Below the pieces are notes generated by a model. It searched no databases and was not told the DNA's origin. It worked only from the letters and a program-made list of their open reading frames with translations. A DNA stretch of 64,000 bases from Xanthomonas nasturtii (GTDB taxonomy: Bacteria; Pseudomonadota; Gammaproteobacteria; Xanthomonadales; Xanthomonadaceae): assembly GCF_001660815.1 (NCBI RefSeq), contig NZ_LYMI01000001.1, positions 1 through 64,000 on the forward strand, written 5' to 3'. Below, piece after piece: positions 44,767 through 55,865 of the stretch; position 1 is the stretch's first letter; each line of letters opens with the position of its first letter. The position numbers and the translations under genes are program-made.

Positions 44767-45438
44767 CTATCTCCAGGCCGCCGGCCACCAGTCGCGAATC
44801 AGATCCACCAGCTGGTCGGAGGTGACGCCGAACACGGCCACCGAGATCAATGCAGCTGCCCAGCCCACCAGCATCAACGCGCCATCGCGCTCGAGCAGGG
44901 CCAGCGCAAACAGCAGCAGGATCAATCCGAAAATGTAGTTGGTGAACGGGATCGGCAGCGTCAGCAAGATGCCGACCAGCACCAGCAGCAAGCCGGTGAA
45001 CACCTGCGCCGGCATCCGGTCCAGCATGCCGTGCAGGCGCGGCTTGAGCAGGCGATCCAGGCGTTGCAGCGTCGGGCCCAATTTGGCCACGAAGCGCTGG
45101 CTGGTGCGACGGCGCGGCCCACGTTCGCCGATGAAGCGCGGCACCCACGGCTTGCGCAGGCAGCACATCATCTGCACGCCGATCAGCACCGTCAGCGGGC
45201 CGCTGATGCCGCCGGCCACGCCGGGAATCGGGATGAACGACGGCAGGATCGCCAGGAACAAAAACACCCCGAACGCGCTCTGCTGCAGGTCGGCCAGGAT
45301 GTCGCGCACGCGCAGCACCTGTTCCGGGTCGCCGTCGCTGAAGGCCGCCAGCAGGCTGCGGATGCCTTCGTTGCGGTAGCGCATCTGCTCGTCGCCGGAA
45401 TCGTCGGATGGCGGCACGCCGTTATCCGACGATGTCAT
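44767..45438 (-). CDS. ExoD-family membrane protein
   Basis: A 223-residue protein with four to five hydrophobic helices. The conserved ExoD pattern is seen: SLLAAFSDGDPEQVLRVRDI at the N-terminus, then FLFLAILPSFIPIPGVAGGI and LPIPFTNYIFGLILLLFALA. ExoD was named for an exopolysaccharide and alkali-sensitivity phenotype in rhizobia, but its biochemical role is unknown. It overlaps the CorC-like gene upstream by 17 bases, so the two are coupled. Confidence 0.88.
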   Translation of the reverse strand: MTSSDNGVPPSDDSGDEQMRYRNEGIRSLLAAFSDGDPEQVLRVRDILADLQQSAFGVFLFLAILPSFIPIPGVAGGISGPLTVLIGVQMMCCLRKPWVPRFIGERGPRRRTSQRFVAKLGPTLQRLDRLLKPRLHGMLDRMPAQVFTGLLLVLVGILLTLPIPFTNYIFGLILLLFALALLERDGALMLVGWAAALISVAVFGVTSDQLVDLIRDWWPAAWR

Positions 45439-46762
45439 CGCTGTCCTCGTCGCCGATACGGCTCAGCAGCAGCTTGTCCACGCGCGCGCCATCCAGGTCC
45501 ACGATCTCGATACGCCAGCCGGCCCAATCGAAGAATTCGCCGGCCTGCGGAATGCGCCCGAAGTAGTAGATGCACAGGCCTGCCAGCGTGTGGTAATCGC
45601 CTTCGTCGGCCTCCGGCAACTCCGCGCCAAGCACCTCGCGCAGCTCTTCCACCGGCAGCGAGCCATCGATCAGCAGCGAGCCGTCCGCGCGCGTCACCAC
45701 CAGCGCATCTTCGTCGGTGTTTTCCACCGCCTGCAGCCGGCCGACCACCGCGCCCATCAGGTCGCTGATGGTCACCAGGCCGCGGATTTCGCCGTATTCG
45801 TCGACCACCAGCGCCATCGACTGCTGTTCTTCGCGAAAGATCTCCAGCAGCTTCATCGCGTGCGTGGATTCGGAGACGAACAAGGTGTCGCGCAGGGCCT
45901 GGAACAGATTTTCGCCGTGCCCGCCCAGGCGCGTGACCAGCGATTTGACTTCCAGCACGCCGGCAATGTCCTGGTCGCTGCCGCGGTATACCGGGTAACG
46001 CGAAAATTCGTGCTCGCGCATGACCGCGAAGTTACGCTCCGGCTCGGCGTTGGCATCCAGCCAGGCGATGCGGTTGCGCGGCGTCATCAGGCTGTCGGCG
46101 GTGCGGTCGCCCAGCCGCATCACGCGATTCATCATGTCGCGCTCGTGCGCGTCGATCACGCCGGCCTCGTGGCTTTCGGCCACCAGCATGCGGATCTCTT
46201 CTTCGGTCACCGACGCCGACTCGTCCTTGCCCATGCCCAGCATGCGCAGCACCAGCCGGGTGGAGCGCGCCAGCACCCACACCCCGGGTGCGGCAATTTT
46301 GGCCAGCCACGCCATCGGCACCGCGACCACCCCGGCAATGTCTTCGGAATTGCGCAGCGCCAGCCGCTTGGGTACCAGCTCGCCGAAGATCAGCGTCAGG
46401 AAGGTGATCAAGGCCACGGCCAGGGTGCTGCCGATCACCACCGAATAGGGCCGCGGCTTGCCGACCAGTTCGAACGAGGCCGACAACGCCGGGAACACGC
46501 CCTGCAGCCAGCTGGCAATGGCCTCACCGATCGCTTCGCCGCCGAACACGCCGGTCAGGATGCCGATCAGGGTGATGCCGATCTGGACCGTGGACAGGAA
46601 GTTTTCCGGGCTTTCGGCCAATGCCAGGGCGCGCGCGGCGCGCTTGCTGGAGCCGGCCATCTGCTTCAGGCGGCTCTTGCGCGAGGTCATCAACGACATC
46701 TCCGACATGGCGAAGAAGCCGTTCAACAGAATCAGTGCGACAACAATCAGAAACTCAACCAC
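45422..46762 (-). CDS. CNNM/CorC-family transporter-like protein (DUF21, CBS pair, CorC_HlyC)
   Basis: A 446-residue inner-membrane protein. The DUF21/CNNM domain covers about residues 1-190 with four hydrophobic segments (MVEFLIVVALILLNGFFAMSE and STLAVALITFLTLIFGELVP). Two CBS motifs follow (TADSLMTPRNRIAWLDANAE and SMALVVDEYGEIRGLVTISD), then a C-terminal CorC_HlyC domain ending DEDSDDIVG. Family members are implicated in Mg2+/Co2+ efflux or resistance; the older name hemolysin is misleading. It is divergent from the phosphate transport genes. Confidence 0.92.
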   Translation of the reverse strand: MVEFLIVVALILLNGFFAMSEMSLMTSRKSRLKQMAGSSKRAARALALAESPENFLSTVQIGITLIGILTGVFGGEAIGEAIASWLQGVFPALSASFELVGKPRPYSVVIGSTLAVALITFLTLIFGELVPKRLALRNSEDIAGVVAVPMAWLAKIAAPGVWVLARSTRLVLRMLGMGKDESASVTEEEIRMLVAESHEAGVIDAHERDMMNRVMRLGDRTADSLMTPRNRIAWLDANAEPERNFAVMREHEFSRYPVYRGSDQDIAGVLEVKSLVTRLGGHGENLFQALRDTLFVSESTHAMKLLEIFREEQQSMALVVDEYGEIRGLVTISDLMGAVVGRLQAVENTDEDALVVTRADGSLLIDGSLPVEELREVLGAELPEADEGDYHTLAGLCIYYFGRIPQAGEFFDWAGWRIEIVDLDGARVDKLLLSRIGDEDSDDIVG

Positions 46763-46966
46763 GGGCGTCTTCCCCGGTCAGTGAAGGGGAGGGCGGGGGA
46801 GCGCAGGGGCTACCGGCGGGCGCACAGGCCGGGCGGCAACACGGGGGGATAGGGTCGTCTTCCATAGGGTGCGCCCGAAGGCGCGCGGGCATGTTACCAA
46901 ACCACAGGGTGGTTCGAGCCGGGAAATGCCGATGTGAAGGCCGCTCCGGGCGCGAGATACCCAGAG

Positions 46967-46984
46967 AGGTCATGGAACGGTCAT
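46967..46984 (+). promoter_or_regulatory. Possible Pho box upstream of the phosphate transport pair
   Basis: AGGTCAT-GGAA-CGGTCAT forms two 7-base repeats with 4-base spacing, close to the PhoB consensus CTGTCAT-N4-CTGTCAT, 52 bases before the DUF47 start. A CATAAT hexamer at 46982 overlaps the second repeat, which is closer than the usual 10-base distance to the -10 box, so the match is imperfect. Confidence 0.35.
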
Positions 46985-47035
46985 AATTCGCGCTTGGCGT
47001 CCGTCTCTCCCTCGACGGCAGGAAGTTGTCCACCC

Positions 47036-47662
47036 ATGTTCTCGTTGCAGACCATCTTCGGTTCCGGCAAGCAGTTCTATTCGCTTCTGAACGAAGCGGC
47101 GCAGGCCGCCTACGACAGCACCAAGGCGTTGCACGCCATGATGCGCGCGTCCGACCGCCAACCCGCGCTGGACGCCTTCAAGCTGGCCCGCCTGCGCGAA
47201 CGCGCCGCCTCCGACAAGATCGGCCAGGCGCTGGTGGACAGCTTCATGACCCCGATCGAGCGCGAAGACATCGAAGCGCTGGGTTCGGCGTTGTACAAGA
47301 TTCCCAAGCAGGTCGAAAAATTTGCCGACCGCTATTCGCTGGCGACCAAGCACCTGGAACACATCGACTTCGCCCCGCGCGCGGCGATGCTGGAGCAGGC
47401 CGCCGCGGTGGTGGTGGAAATGGTGGCCGACCTGCCGGACATGAACATCGACCGCATGACCGCGCTCAACGACAAGCTGCGCATGCTCGAAAACGAAGCC
47501 GACCGGCTGATGCTGGAGTTGTACCGCGACATCTATTCCGGCCGCCTGGACACGCTGCAGATGTTCCTGCTCAAGGAGTTCTTCGAGATCCTGGAAAAAG
47601 CCATCGACCGTTGCCGCGAGGCAGGGGTGGTGGTGTACCAGATCGTGTTGAAGAACAGCTGA
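47036..47662 (+). CDS. DUF47/PhoU-like Pit accessory protein
   Basis: A 208-residue all-helical protein of the PhoU-like fold (FSLQTIFGSGKQFYSLLNEA, MLENEADRLMLELYRDIYSG, LLKEFFEILEKAIDRCREAG). The E-x3-D-type acidic motifs bind metal clusters in family members. Genes of this kind lie next to pit and modulate low-affinity phosphate uptake. It is 9 bases upstream of the transporter gene. Confidence 0.92.
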   Translation: MFSLQTIFGSGKQFYSLLNEAAQAAYDSTKALHAMMRASDRQPALDAFKLARLRERAASDKIGQALVDSFMTPIEREDIEALGSALYKIPKQVEKFADRYSLATKHLEHIDFAPRAAMLEQAAAVVVEMVADLPDMNIDRMTALNDKLRMLENEADRLMLELYRDIYSGRLDTLQMFLLKEFFEILEKAIDRCREAGVVVYQIVLKNS

Positions 47663-47671
47663 GGTCGCCGC

Positions 47672-48799
47672 GTGCTTACCCTTGTTCTGGTGGTGATCCT
47701 GGCCGCGTTGGTGTTCGAGTTCATCAACGGCTTCCACGACACCGCCAACTCCATCGCCACGGTGGTCGCCACCAAGGTGCTCTCGCCCGGTTGGGCGGTG
47801 ATGCTGGCCGCCGGCATGAACCTGATCGGCGCGCTGACCGGCACCGCCGTTGCACTGACCATTGCCTCGGGCCTGCTCAACACCAATGTGGTCGAAGTCA
47901 CCCCGCAGGTGATCCTGTGCGCCTTGCTGGGCGGCATCATCTGGAACCTGATCACCTGGTGGAAGGGCCTGCCGTCCTCGTCCTCGCACGCCTTGATCGG
48001 TGGCCTGTGCGGCGCCGGCCTGGCCGCGGCGCACAACAACTGGGACGCGCTGATCTGGTCGGAAAACATCGGCAACTGGGCCAAGAACAAGGGCCTGTTG
48101 TGGAAGGTGTTCGTACCGATGATCACCTCGCCGATCGCCGGCTTTTTGCTCGGGATCGTGGTGATGCTGCTGCTGTGGGCGATCATCGCCGGCATGTCCA
48201 AGCTGGGCGGCCCGATCGGGCGGCTGGCGCGGCCGCGCTGGGTCAATGCGTTCTTCGGCAAGGCGCAGATCGCCTCGGCCGCGTACATGGGCTACGCGCA
48301 CGGCCACAACGACGCGCAGAAGACCATGGGCATCATCGCCATGACCCTGATCGGCGGGCAGTCGGCCGGCGCGCTGGACGATCTGCCAAGCTGGCTGTCG
48401 TTCCTGCATCCGGGCACCGGCCTGGCCGCCGGCGACGGCATCCCGATGTGGATCGTGCTGACCTGCGCGGTGGTGATGGCCGCCGGCACTGCCTCCGGCG
48501 GCTGGAAGATCATCAAGACGCTCGGCCACAAGATGGTCAAGCTGCATCCCATCCACGGCTTTGCCGCCGAAACCAGCTCTGCGACGGTGCTTACCGTTGC
48601 TGCGCACTTCGGCATGCCGGTGTCGACCACGCACAGCATTTCCACCGCGATCATGGGCGTGGGCTTTGCCAAGAACCCGCGCTCGCTGCGCCTGGGCGTG
48701 ATCGAGCGCATCGTCTGGGCCTGGATCCTGACCATCCCGGCCGCCGGCGGTGTGGCGTACCTGATCCTGATGCTGTTCGAGCTGCTTGGCTGGACCTGA
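47672..48799 (+). CDS. pit: Low-affinity inorganic phosphate transporter (Pit family)
   Basis: A 375-residue permease with about 10 helices and the two inverted PD001131-type signatures: EFINGFHDTANSIATVVATK near the N-terminus and GFAAETSSATVLTVAAHFGM with PVSTTHSISTAIMGVG in the second half. It co-transports metal-phosphate with protons. The GTG start at 47672 follows the DUF47 stop by 9 bases. A PSSSSHALIGGLCGAG stretch is the matching motif in the first repeat. Confidence 0.94.
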   Translation: MLTLVLVVILAALVFEFINGFHDTANSIATVVATKVLSPGWAVMLAAGMNLIGALTGTAVALTIASGLLNTNVVEVTPQVILCALLGGIIWNLITWWKGLPSSSSHALIGGLCGAGLAAAHNNWDALIWSENIGNWAKNKGLLWKVFVPMITSPIAGFLLGIVVMLLLWAIIAGMSKLGGPIGRLARPRWVNAFFGKAQIASAAYMGYAHGHNDAQKTMGIIAMTLIGGQSAGALDDLPSWLSFLHPGTGLAAGDGIPMWIVLTCAVVMAAGTASGGWKIIKTLGHKMVKLHPIHGFAAETSSATVLTVAAHFGMPVSTTHSISTAIMGVGFAKNPRSLRLGVIERIVWAWILTIPAAGGVAYLILMLFELLGWT

Positions 48800-48907
48800 G
48801 CCGGTGTCGCGGCGCGGTCACGCGCCGCTGTCACGCTGCGCTGTTATTGCGCTGGGGACCTGCCGTGACCGGGTCTGCCTGTGCGTGCTGAGTGAGAACC
48901 TTCCGCG

Positions 48908-49669
48908 ATGATGCTTGCACTGGTGTGCGTGTTGTTCGGCTTGGCCTGGTTGATCGACCGTCGCGGCTTGCGTCGGTTCTCGCGTGTACTGGCCGGCGCA
49001 AGCCTGGTGTTGGTGTTCGCGGTCGGCTGCGGGCCGCTGCCATCGTGGATGCTGCAGAACCTGCAACGCACCGGGGTCAACGATTTCAATGGCTGGCGCG
49101 CGCGCAACGTCATCGTGCTGCTGGGCGCCGGTACCGTGCGTCCGGAAGGCCGCGATGCGGTGGCCGAGGCCAACATGTTCGCATATGGTCGTATCGTCGA
49201 ATCGGCGCGGCTGTACCGGCAATGTCGCCGCAGCGGTGGCGATTGCAAGATCGAGATCAGCGGCGGCGACGCACGTGGCCTGGGCCTGTCGGAGGCGGTG
49301 GTGTATCAGCGCGTGCTGATCGGGCTGGGGATCGATCAGGCGGATCTGGTCATGGAGCCGTCCAGCATGAACACCTGGCAGAACGCGCAGTTCAGTCAAT
49401 CCTTGCTGCGCGCGCACCGGCCCGATCGCGTCGTGCTGGTGTCCTCGGCCACGCATCTGCGCCGCGCCGCGCTGTACTTCCGCCACTTCGGGATCGATGC
49501 CACTCCGGTGCGCGCCGACTGGCTGACCGCCACCTGGTCGATCCTGCCGCAGAGCTACAACTTCACCCTGGCCGATGTCGCCTTGCACGAATATCTGGGC
49601 ATCGCGCGGTATCGGCTTTACCAGTGGTTGGGCTGGAACGTGAAGGCGACCGAGCCCGGCGCGGTCTAA
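48908..49669 (+). CDS. DUF218 (YdcF/ElyC/SanA-like) membrane-anchored protein
   Basis: 253 residues with two N-terminal hydrophobic segments (about 1-15 and 25-43) and a Rossmann-like DUF218 domain: NVIVLLGAGTVRPEGRD, then CKIEISGGDARGLGLSEAVV, MEPSSMNTWQNAQFSQSLL and VSSATHLRRAALYFR. E. coli relatives affect envelope carbon-lipid metabolism and barrier function, but the reaction is not established. It stands alone and faces the carboxypeptidase gene. Confidence 0.88.
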   Translation: MMLALVCVLFGLAWLIDRRGLRRFSRVLAGASLVLVFAVGCGPLPSWMLQNLQRTGVNDFNGWRARNVIVLLGAGTVRPEGRDAVAEANMFAYGRIVESARLYRQCRRSGGDCKIEISGGDARGLGLSEAVVYQRVLIGLGIDQADLVMEPSSMNTWQNAQFSQSLLRAHRPDRVVLVSSATHLRRAALYFRHFGIDATPVRADWLTATWSILPQSYNFTLADVALHEYLGIARYRLYQWLGWNVKATEPGAV

Positions 49670-49730
49670 AGCGTCACGACACGCTCGCTCCATTGCCGGA
49701 GGTCACCAGTACGTCCGGCGCTGCATGCGC

Positions 49731-51248
49731 TCAGCGCGTTTCGTACATCGCCTTGACGTCGCGACGGAACGCGGCCTGGCTGTCGGCGCGGTTGTAGAAC
49801 ATGTGACCACCCGGATACTCGCGCACTTGCACGCGCGTGGGGTCGCCCATCGCCGGCATCTGGTCCACGGTCAGCACCGAGCCCATGAACGGGCAGGAGA
49901 GATCGTTCCAGCCGTGCGCAATCAATACGCGCAGTTCCGGGTCGATGGCCACCGATTGGCGTAGTTGCGTTACCGCGCCCTTGCGCAGTTCGTCGTTCCA
50001 GTCCCACAGCTTGTTGACGTCGTAATTGAGCGCTTGATAACGCGCGTCGACCTTCCAGCCGACCACGCGGGTGACGAAGTCCACCATCGCGGTGGTGGTC
50101 GGCGCGATGATGCTGTCCAGCAGCGGGTCGTTGGCGCGTTGTTCGGCATCGTTGGGGAACGGGTCGAAGGCGGTCACGTTGGAGTCGTAACGGCTGCCCA
50201 GCTCGCCCTTGTCGCGAAACACCTCGCGCAGATACGCCTGGGTTTCCAGACGTCCGCCGGAACGCCGCACATACGCCGGGTCCAGCCCGGTCATGCGGGT
50301 CACCTGCCGCAGCATCGCTTCGGTCGCCTGCGGGTCGCTGCGTCCCTTCATCAACGCCACCGCGTAGTCGCCGCGCGTGTAGTCGATCACCTGGCGCATG
50401 GCGCTGTCGCTGAGCTGGCCCTGGCGCTCCAGATGCGCAGCAGCGATGGAGGGCAGTGTCAGCATCCACGCCAGCGGGGAAACATCGCCGTTGTCGTCCA
50501 GGGTCGGGTTGAGAAACGGCGACACCAGCACCACGCCGTTCATCGCCACGCCCAGCCGCGTCTGCAGGAAATGGGTGATGCGCGGGCCGCGGAAGCCGCC
50601 GTAGCTTTCGCCCACCAGATACTTGCGCGCCTGCAGGCGGCGATTCTTGAGCAGCCAGTCGTAGATCACGCGCGAGAGATATTCCACATCCGCCTGCGGG
50701 TTGTAGAACTGTTTCTTGGCATCGTCGTCGCCGATCAATGCGCGGCTGAAGCCGGTGCCCACCGGGTCGATGAAGACCAGGTCGGTGAAGTCCAGCCAGG
50801 TGCCCGGGTTGTCGCGCAGCGTTACCGGTGCCGACGCACTGTCGCCTTCGGCGCCGAAGCCGACAATCTTCGGCCCGATCGCGCCCATGTTGAGGTACAC
50901 CGAGGAGGCGCCCGGCCCACCATTCAACGCGAAGGTCACCGGACGGTCATTGCCATCGACGGTGTAGGCGGTGAACACCACGTCGCCGGTGGTCTTGCCC
51001 TGCGCATCGCGTACCGGCAGCGTGCCGACCGTAGCGGTATAGCTCAGGCTGCGGCCGGCCACACGCGTGCTTTGGCGCACGCTGACATCAGCCGGCAGCG
51101 GTGCAGGCTTGGACGCCGACGCATCGGCTTTCTCCTCGCTGCTGGAGTCGCTTTGACGATCGTCTTTATCTGGCGCAGCTCCCAGCGCCGCCCCGCTGAG
51201 CAGGAGGCAGGCCAGCAGGCTTGCACGGAAAAATAAGGGCATGAGCAT
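49731..51248 (-). CDS. Secreted S10 serine carboxypeptidase-like protein
   Basis: A 505-residue exported alpha/beta hydrolase. The signal peptide ends near residue 23 (GAALGAAPD), followed by a Ser/Lys/Asp-rich linker. The S10 pattern is complete: LNGGPGASSVYLNMG for the oxyanion region, the nucleophile in VGESYGGFRGPR, the Asp in LIAHGWNDLSCPF and the His in YPGGHMFYNR. It should trim C-terminal residues from peptides in the periplasm or outside the cell. It is transcribed alone. Confidence 0.92.
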   Translation of the reverse strand: MLMPLFFRASLLACLLLSGAALGAAPDKDDRQSDSSSEEKADASASKPAPLPADVSVRQSTRVAGRSLSYTATVGTLPVRDAQGKTTGDVVFTAYTVDGNDRPVTFALNGGPGASSVYLNMGAIGPKIVGFGAEGDSASAPVTLRDNPGTWLDFTDLVFIDPVGTGFSRALIGDDDAKKQFYNPQADVEYLSRVIYDWLLKNRRLQARKYLVGESYGGFRGPRITHFLQTRLGVAMNGVVLVSPFLNPTLDDNGDVSPLAWMLTLPSIAAAHLERQGQLSDSAMRQVIDYTRGDYAVALMKGRSDPQATEAMLRQVTRMTGLDPAYVRRSGGRLETQAYLREVFRDKGELGSRYDSNVTAFDPFPNDAEQRANDPLLDSIIAPTTTAMVDFVTRVVGWKVDARYQALNYDVNKLWDWNDELRKGAVTQLRQSVAIDPELRVLIAHGWNDLSCPFMGSVLTVDQMPAMGDPTRVQVREYPGGHMFYNRADSQAAFRRDVKAMYETR

Positions 51249-51653
51249 CGACGCCGGAACAGGGGAGCGCTGATGCTAGGCCGCTGCAGAGCCCGGTGGA
51301 TGTGCAGGAAGGCATGGATGGCGCGTTGACCGATGCAGCATGCTTGGCTTGGAGCCGGATGTGCTGCGGCAAGGCGCCGTCTGACCTGAAAGGTGAGGTC
51401 TGCGCGGTCCGCTGAAACACGCATCGACCTAAAAGAAGACCGATGCCACTCCCTTCTCCCCCCGGGAGAAGGTGCCCCGCAGGGGCGGATGAGGGCACGG
51501 GCGAAGCCGCGTGCGACTAATTCCACAGTGGCTTCGCCGCGTACCCCCACTGCAACCCCGCTATGGGCGCGGGCGCTTCAAGTCACGCGCGCCAATAGCG
51601 TGCCAGCCCTGCCTTTTCGCCCCGCAGGGGGAAGTGCCTTGAGCTTCTGACTT
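51249..51653. other. Intergenic region with a palindromic repeat
   Basis: 405 bases between the carboxypeptidase start and the parE stop. It contains CTTCTCCC-CCC-GGGAGAAG near 51454-51472 followed by GTGCCCCGCAGGGGCGGATG, the same composite repeat as at 55995-56034. I see no gene. Confidence 0.6.
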
Positions 51654-53543
51654 TTAGACTTCCAGCGACGCCAAATCGCCCTTGGTTTCCAGCCACTGCT
51701 TGCGGTCGCCGGCGCGCTTTTTCGCCAGCAGCATGTCCATCAACGAACGGGTCTGTTCGCCGTCGTCGATGGTGAGCTGCACCAGCCGGCGCGTGTCCGG
51801 GTGGATGGTGGATTCGCGCAACTGCTGCGGATTCATCTCGCCCAGGCCCTTAAAGCGGGTGACGCTGATCTGGCCCTTCATCTTCTCGCGCGCAATCTTG
51901 TCCAGCAGCGTGGTCTTTTCTTCTTCGTCCAGCGCGTAGAACACCTGCTTGCCCACGTCCACGCGAAACAGCGGCGGCATCGCCACGAACACATGGCCAG
52001 CCGCAACCAAGGCGGGGAAATGCTGCAAAAACAGCGCCGTCAACAGCGTGGCGATATGCAGGCCGTCGGAGTCCGCATCGGCCAGGATCACCACCTTGCC
52101 GTAGCGCAGCCCGGTGATGTCGTCCTTGCCCGGGTCGCAGCCGATCGCGATCGCCAGGTTATGCACTTCTTCCGAGGCCAGTACGCTGCCGGAGGCCACT
52201 TCCCAGGTGTTGAGGATCTTGCCGCGCAGCGGCAGGATCGCCTGGAAATCCTTGTCGCGCGCCTGCTTGGCCGAGCCGCCGGCAGAATCGCCTTCGACCA
52301 GGAACAGTTCGGTGCGCGACAGATCCTGGCTGATGCAATCGGCCAGTTTGCCGGGCAGGGCCGGGCCCTGGGTCACTTTCTTGCGGACGATCTGCTTTTC
52401 GGTCTTCAGCCGAGCACTGGCGCGGTCGATGGCGATCTGCGCGATCTTCTCGCCGATCTCCACGTTCTGATTCAGGTACAGGCTGAAGGCATCGTGCGCG
52501 GCGCCTTCGATGAAGCCGGCGGCCTGGCGCGACGACAGCCGCTCCTTGGTCTGCCCGGAGAACTGCGGGTCGGTCATCTTCAGGCTGAGCACGAAGGTGA
52601 CGCGGTCCCACACATCTTCCGGCGCCAGCTTGACGCCACGCGGCAGCAGGTTGCGGAAATCGCAGAACTCGCGCAGCGCATCGGTCAGGCCCGAGCGCAG
52701 GCCGTTGACGTGGGTGCCGTGCTGCGCGGTGGGAATCAGGTTGACGTAGCTTTCCTGCACCAGCTCGCCTTCCGGCACCCAGGCCGCGGCCCAGTCGACG
52801 ATCTCGGTGTCTTTCTTGAGGCTGCCCACGAACAGCTCGGCCGGCAGCATCTCGTGCTGGGCCATCTCGCCTTTCAGGTAATCGCGCAGGCCGTTTTCGA
52901 AGTGCCAGCTATCCTGCTCGCCGGTCGCTTCGTCATGCAGCTTGACGGTCAGCCCGGGGCACAGCACAGCCTTGGCGCGCAGCAGGTGGCGCAGTGCACG
53001 CACGTTGAATTTGGGCGTGTCGAAATACTTCGGGTCGGCCCAGAAACGCAGCCGCGTGCCGGTGTTCTTCTTGCCGACGGTGCCGACCACTTCCAGCTTG
53101 GACGCAGCGTTGCCGTCGCGGAACTCCATGCGGTGTTCGCTGCCTTCGCGCTTGATGAACAGCTCGACCTTGGTCGACAGCGCATTGACCACGCTCACGC
53201 CCACGCCATGCAAGCCGCCGGAGAAGGTGTAGTTGCGGTTGTTGAACTTGCCGCCGGCATGCAGCCGGGTCAGGATCAGTTCCACACCCGGAATCTTCTC
53301 TTCCGGATGGATGTCCACCGGCATGCCGCGGCCGTCGTCGGAGACTTCACAGCTGCCATCCTTGTACAGGGTGACCTCGACCTGCTTGGCGTGGCCGGCC
53401 AGTGCCTCGTCGACCGAGTTGTCGATCACTTCCTGCGCCAGATGGTTCGGGCGCGCAGTGTCGGTATACATGCCAGGACGGCGTTTAACCGGGTCCAGGC
53501 CCGACAGCACTTCAATATCGGCGGCGTTATAACGGGTGTTCAT
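51654..53543 (-). CDS. parE: DNA topoisomerase IV subunit B
   Basis: 629 residues from MNTRYNAADIEVLSGLDPVK at 53543. The GHKL ATPase has RRPGMYTDTARPNHLAQEVI, ATP-lid and DDGRGMPVD motifs. A transducer domain follows, then the TOPRIM domain with LFLVEGDSAGGSAKQARDK and LADADSDGLHI, and the C-terminal LYYALDEEE-like tail ending KGLGEMNPQQLRESTIHP. The enzyme separates replicated chromosomes with ParC. The longer frame upstream of 53543 is not protein-like. Confidence 0.96.
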   Translation of the reverse strand: MNTRYNAADIEVLSGLDPVKRRPGMYTDTARPNHLAQEVIDNSVDEALAGHAKQVEVTLYKDGSCEVSDDGRGMPVDIHPEEKIPGVELILTRLHAGGKFNNRNYTFSGGLHGVGVSVVNALSTKVELFIKREGSEHRMEFRDGNAASKLEVVGTVGKKNTGTRLRFWADPKYFDTPKFNVRALRHLLRAKAVLCPGLTVKLHDEATGEQDSWHFENGLRDYLKGEMAQHEMLPAELFVGSLKKDTEIVDWAAAWVPEGELVQESYVNLIPTAQHGTHVNGLRSGLTDALREFCDFRNLLPRGVKLAPEDVWDRVTFVLSLKMTDPQFSGQTKERLSSRQAAGFIEGAAHDAFSLYLNQNVEIGEKIAQIAIDRASARLKTEKQIVRKKVTQGPALPGKLADCISQDLSRTELFLVEGDSAGGSAKQARDKDFQAILPLRGKILNTWEVASGSVLASEEVHNLAIAIGCDPGKDDITGLRYGKVVILADADSDGLHIATLLTALFLQHFPALVAAGHVFVAMPPLFRVDVGKQVFYALDEEEKTTLLDKIAREKMKGQISVTRFKGLGEMNPQQLRESTIHPDTRRLVQLTIDDGEQTRSLMDMLLAKKRAGDRKQWLETKGDLASLEV

Positions 53544-53707
53544 GCATCTCGTTGGTACGTGAAACGACGCGCCAGTGTGGGGGCTGGGCCGATTTTTTGC
53601 ACGCGACAGGCGTTCAGTGCGGGGCCGGGTGGCACTGGCTACCCTGGCGTTGGTTTCGGAATGAAACGTCCCCACCTGAGGATGTCACCGATGCCAAAGA
53701 GGACGCC

Positions 53708-53950
53708 ATGAAGTTCAAGCACATCCTGATGCTCACCCTCGGTGCGGCCGCAGTCGCAGCGCTCCCCGCCATGGCCCAGGCAGCTCCGCAGCAGACCGGG
53801 CAGGGCGCCACCGCACAGAAGGCCGACGACGCGAAAGCCAAGAGCGAAGCCGAGCGCAAGGCCGAGCGCCGTGCCGCCGCTGCCGCGCAGAAGCCCAAGG
53901 CAGACAGCGCACCGCGCGAGGAAGAGGAAGAAGAGAAGCCTGCGCGCTGA
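53708..53950 (+). CDS. Small secreted Ala/Lys/Glu-rich protein
   Basis: 80 residues: a clear signal peptide (MKFKHILMLTLGAAAVAALP, cleavage near MAQAA), then a charged, probably helical or disordered segment (AKSEAERKAERRAAAAAQKP) and an acidic end with a run of six glutamates before KPAR. GGATGTCACC upstream gives a fair ribosome site region. No family is recognised; it could bind cations or a basic partner in the periplasm. It lies between parE and pyrG, in the pyrG direction. Confidence 0.7.
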   Translation: MKFKHILMLTLGAAAVAALPAMAQAAPQQTGQGATAQKADDAKAKSEAERKAERRAAAAAQKPKADSAPREEEEEEKPAR

Positions 53951-54095
53951 TTCTCCTGCGCACCAGGCATTCGATACATGGACGCCCCGGCTACGGTCGG
54001 GGCGTCTGCATTTGCGGCCTGCATGGCCGGCGTTTTTCAGTGTGGGATGACATCCTCGTCACACAACCCTTGGGCATTCGCCCATCACCCGCTAA

Positions 54096-55790
<1,695 letters not shown>

Positions 55791-55865
55791 GCTGTTCCTT
55801 CCGCTGTCGGGAGAAGGTGGCGCGAAGCGCCGGAGCGCCGTAACACGGCGGAAGATGACGGTCCT

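Noticed and set aside
46970-48634. A 554-codon minus-strand open frame opposite DUF47 and pit
   Set aside because: Antisense shadow of two well-supported genes; it has no motif or ribosome site.
53544-53675. Upstream extension of parE
   Set aside because: The extra residues are not conserved-looking, and MNTRYNAADIEVL is the family start.
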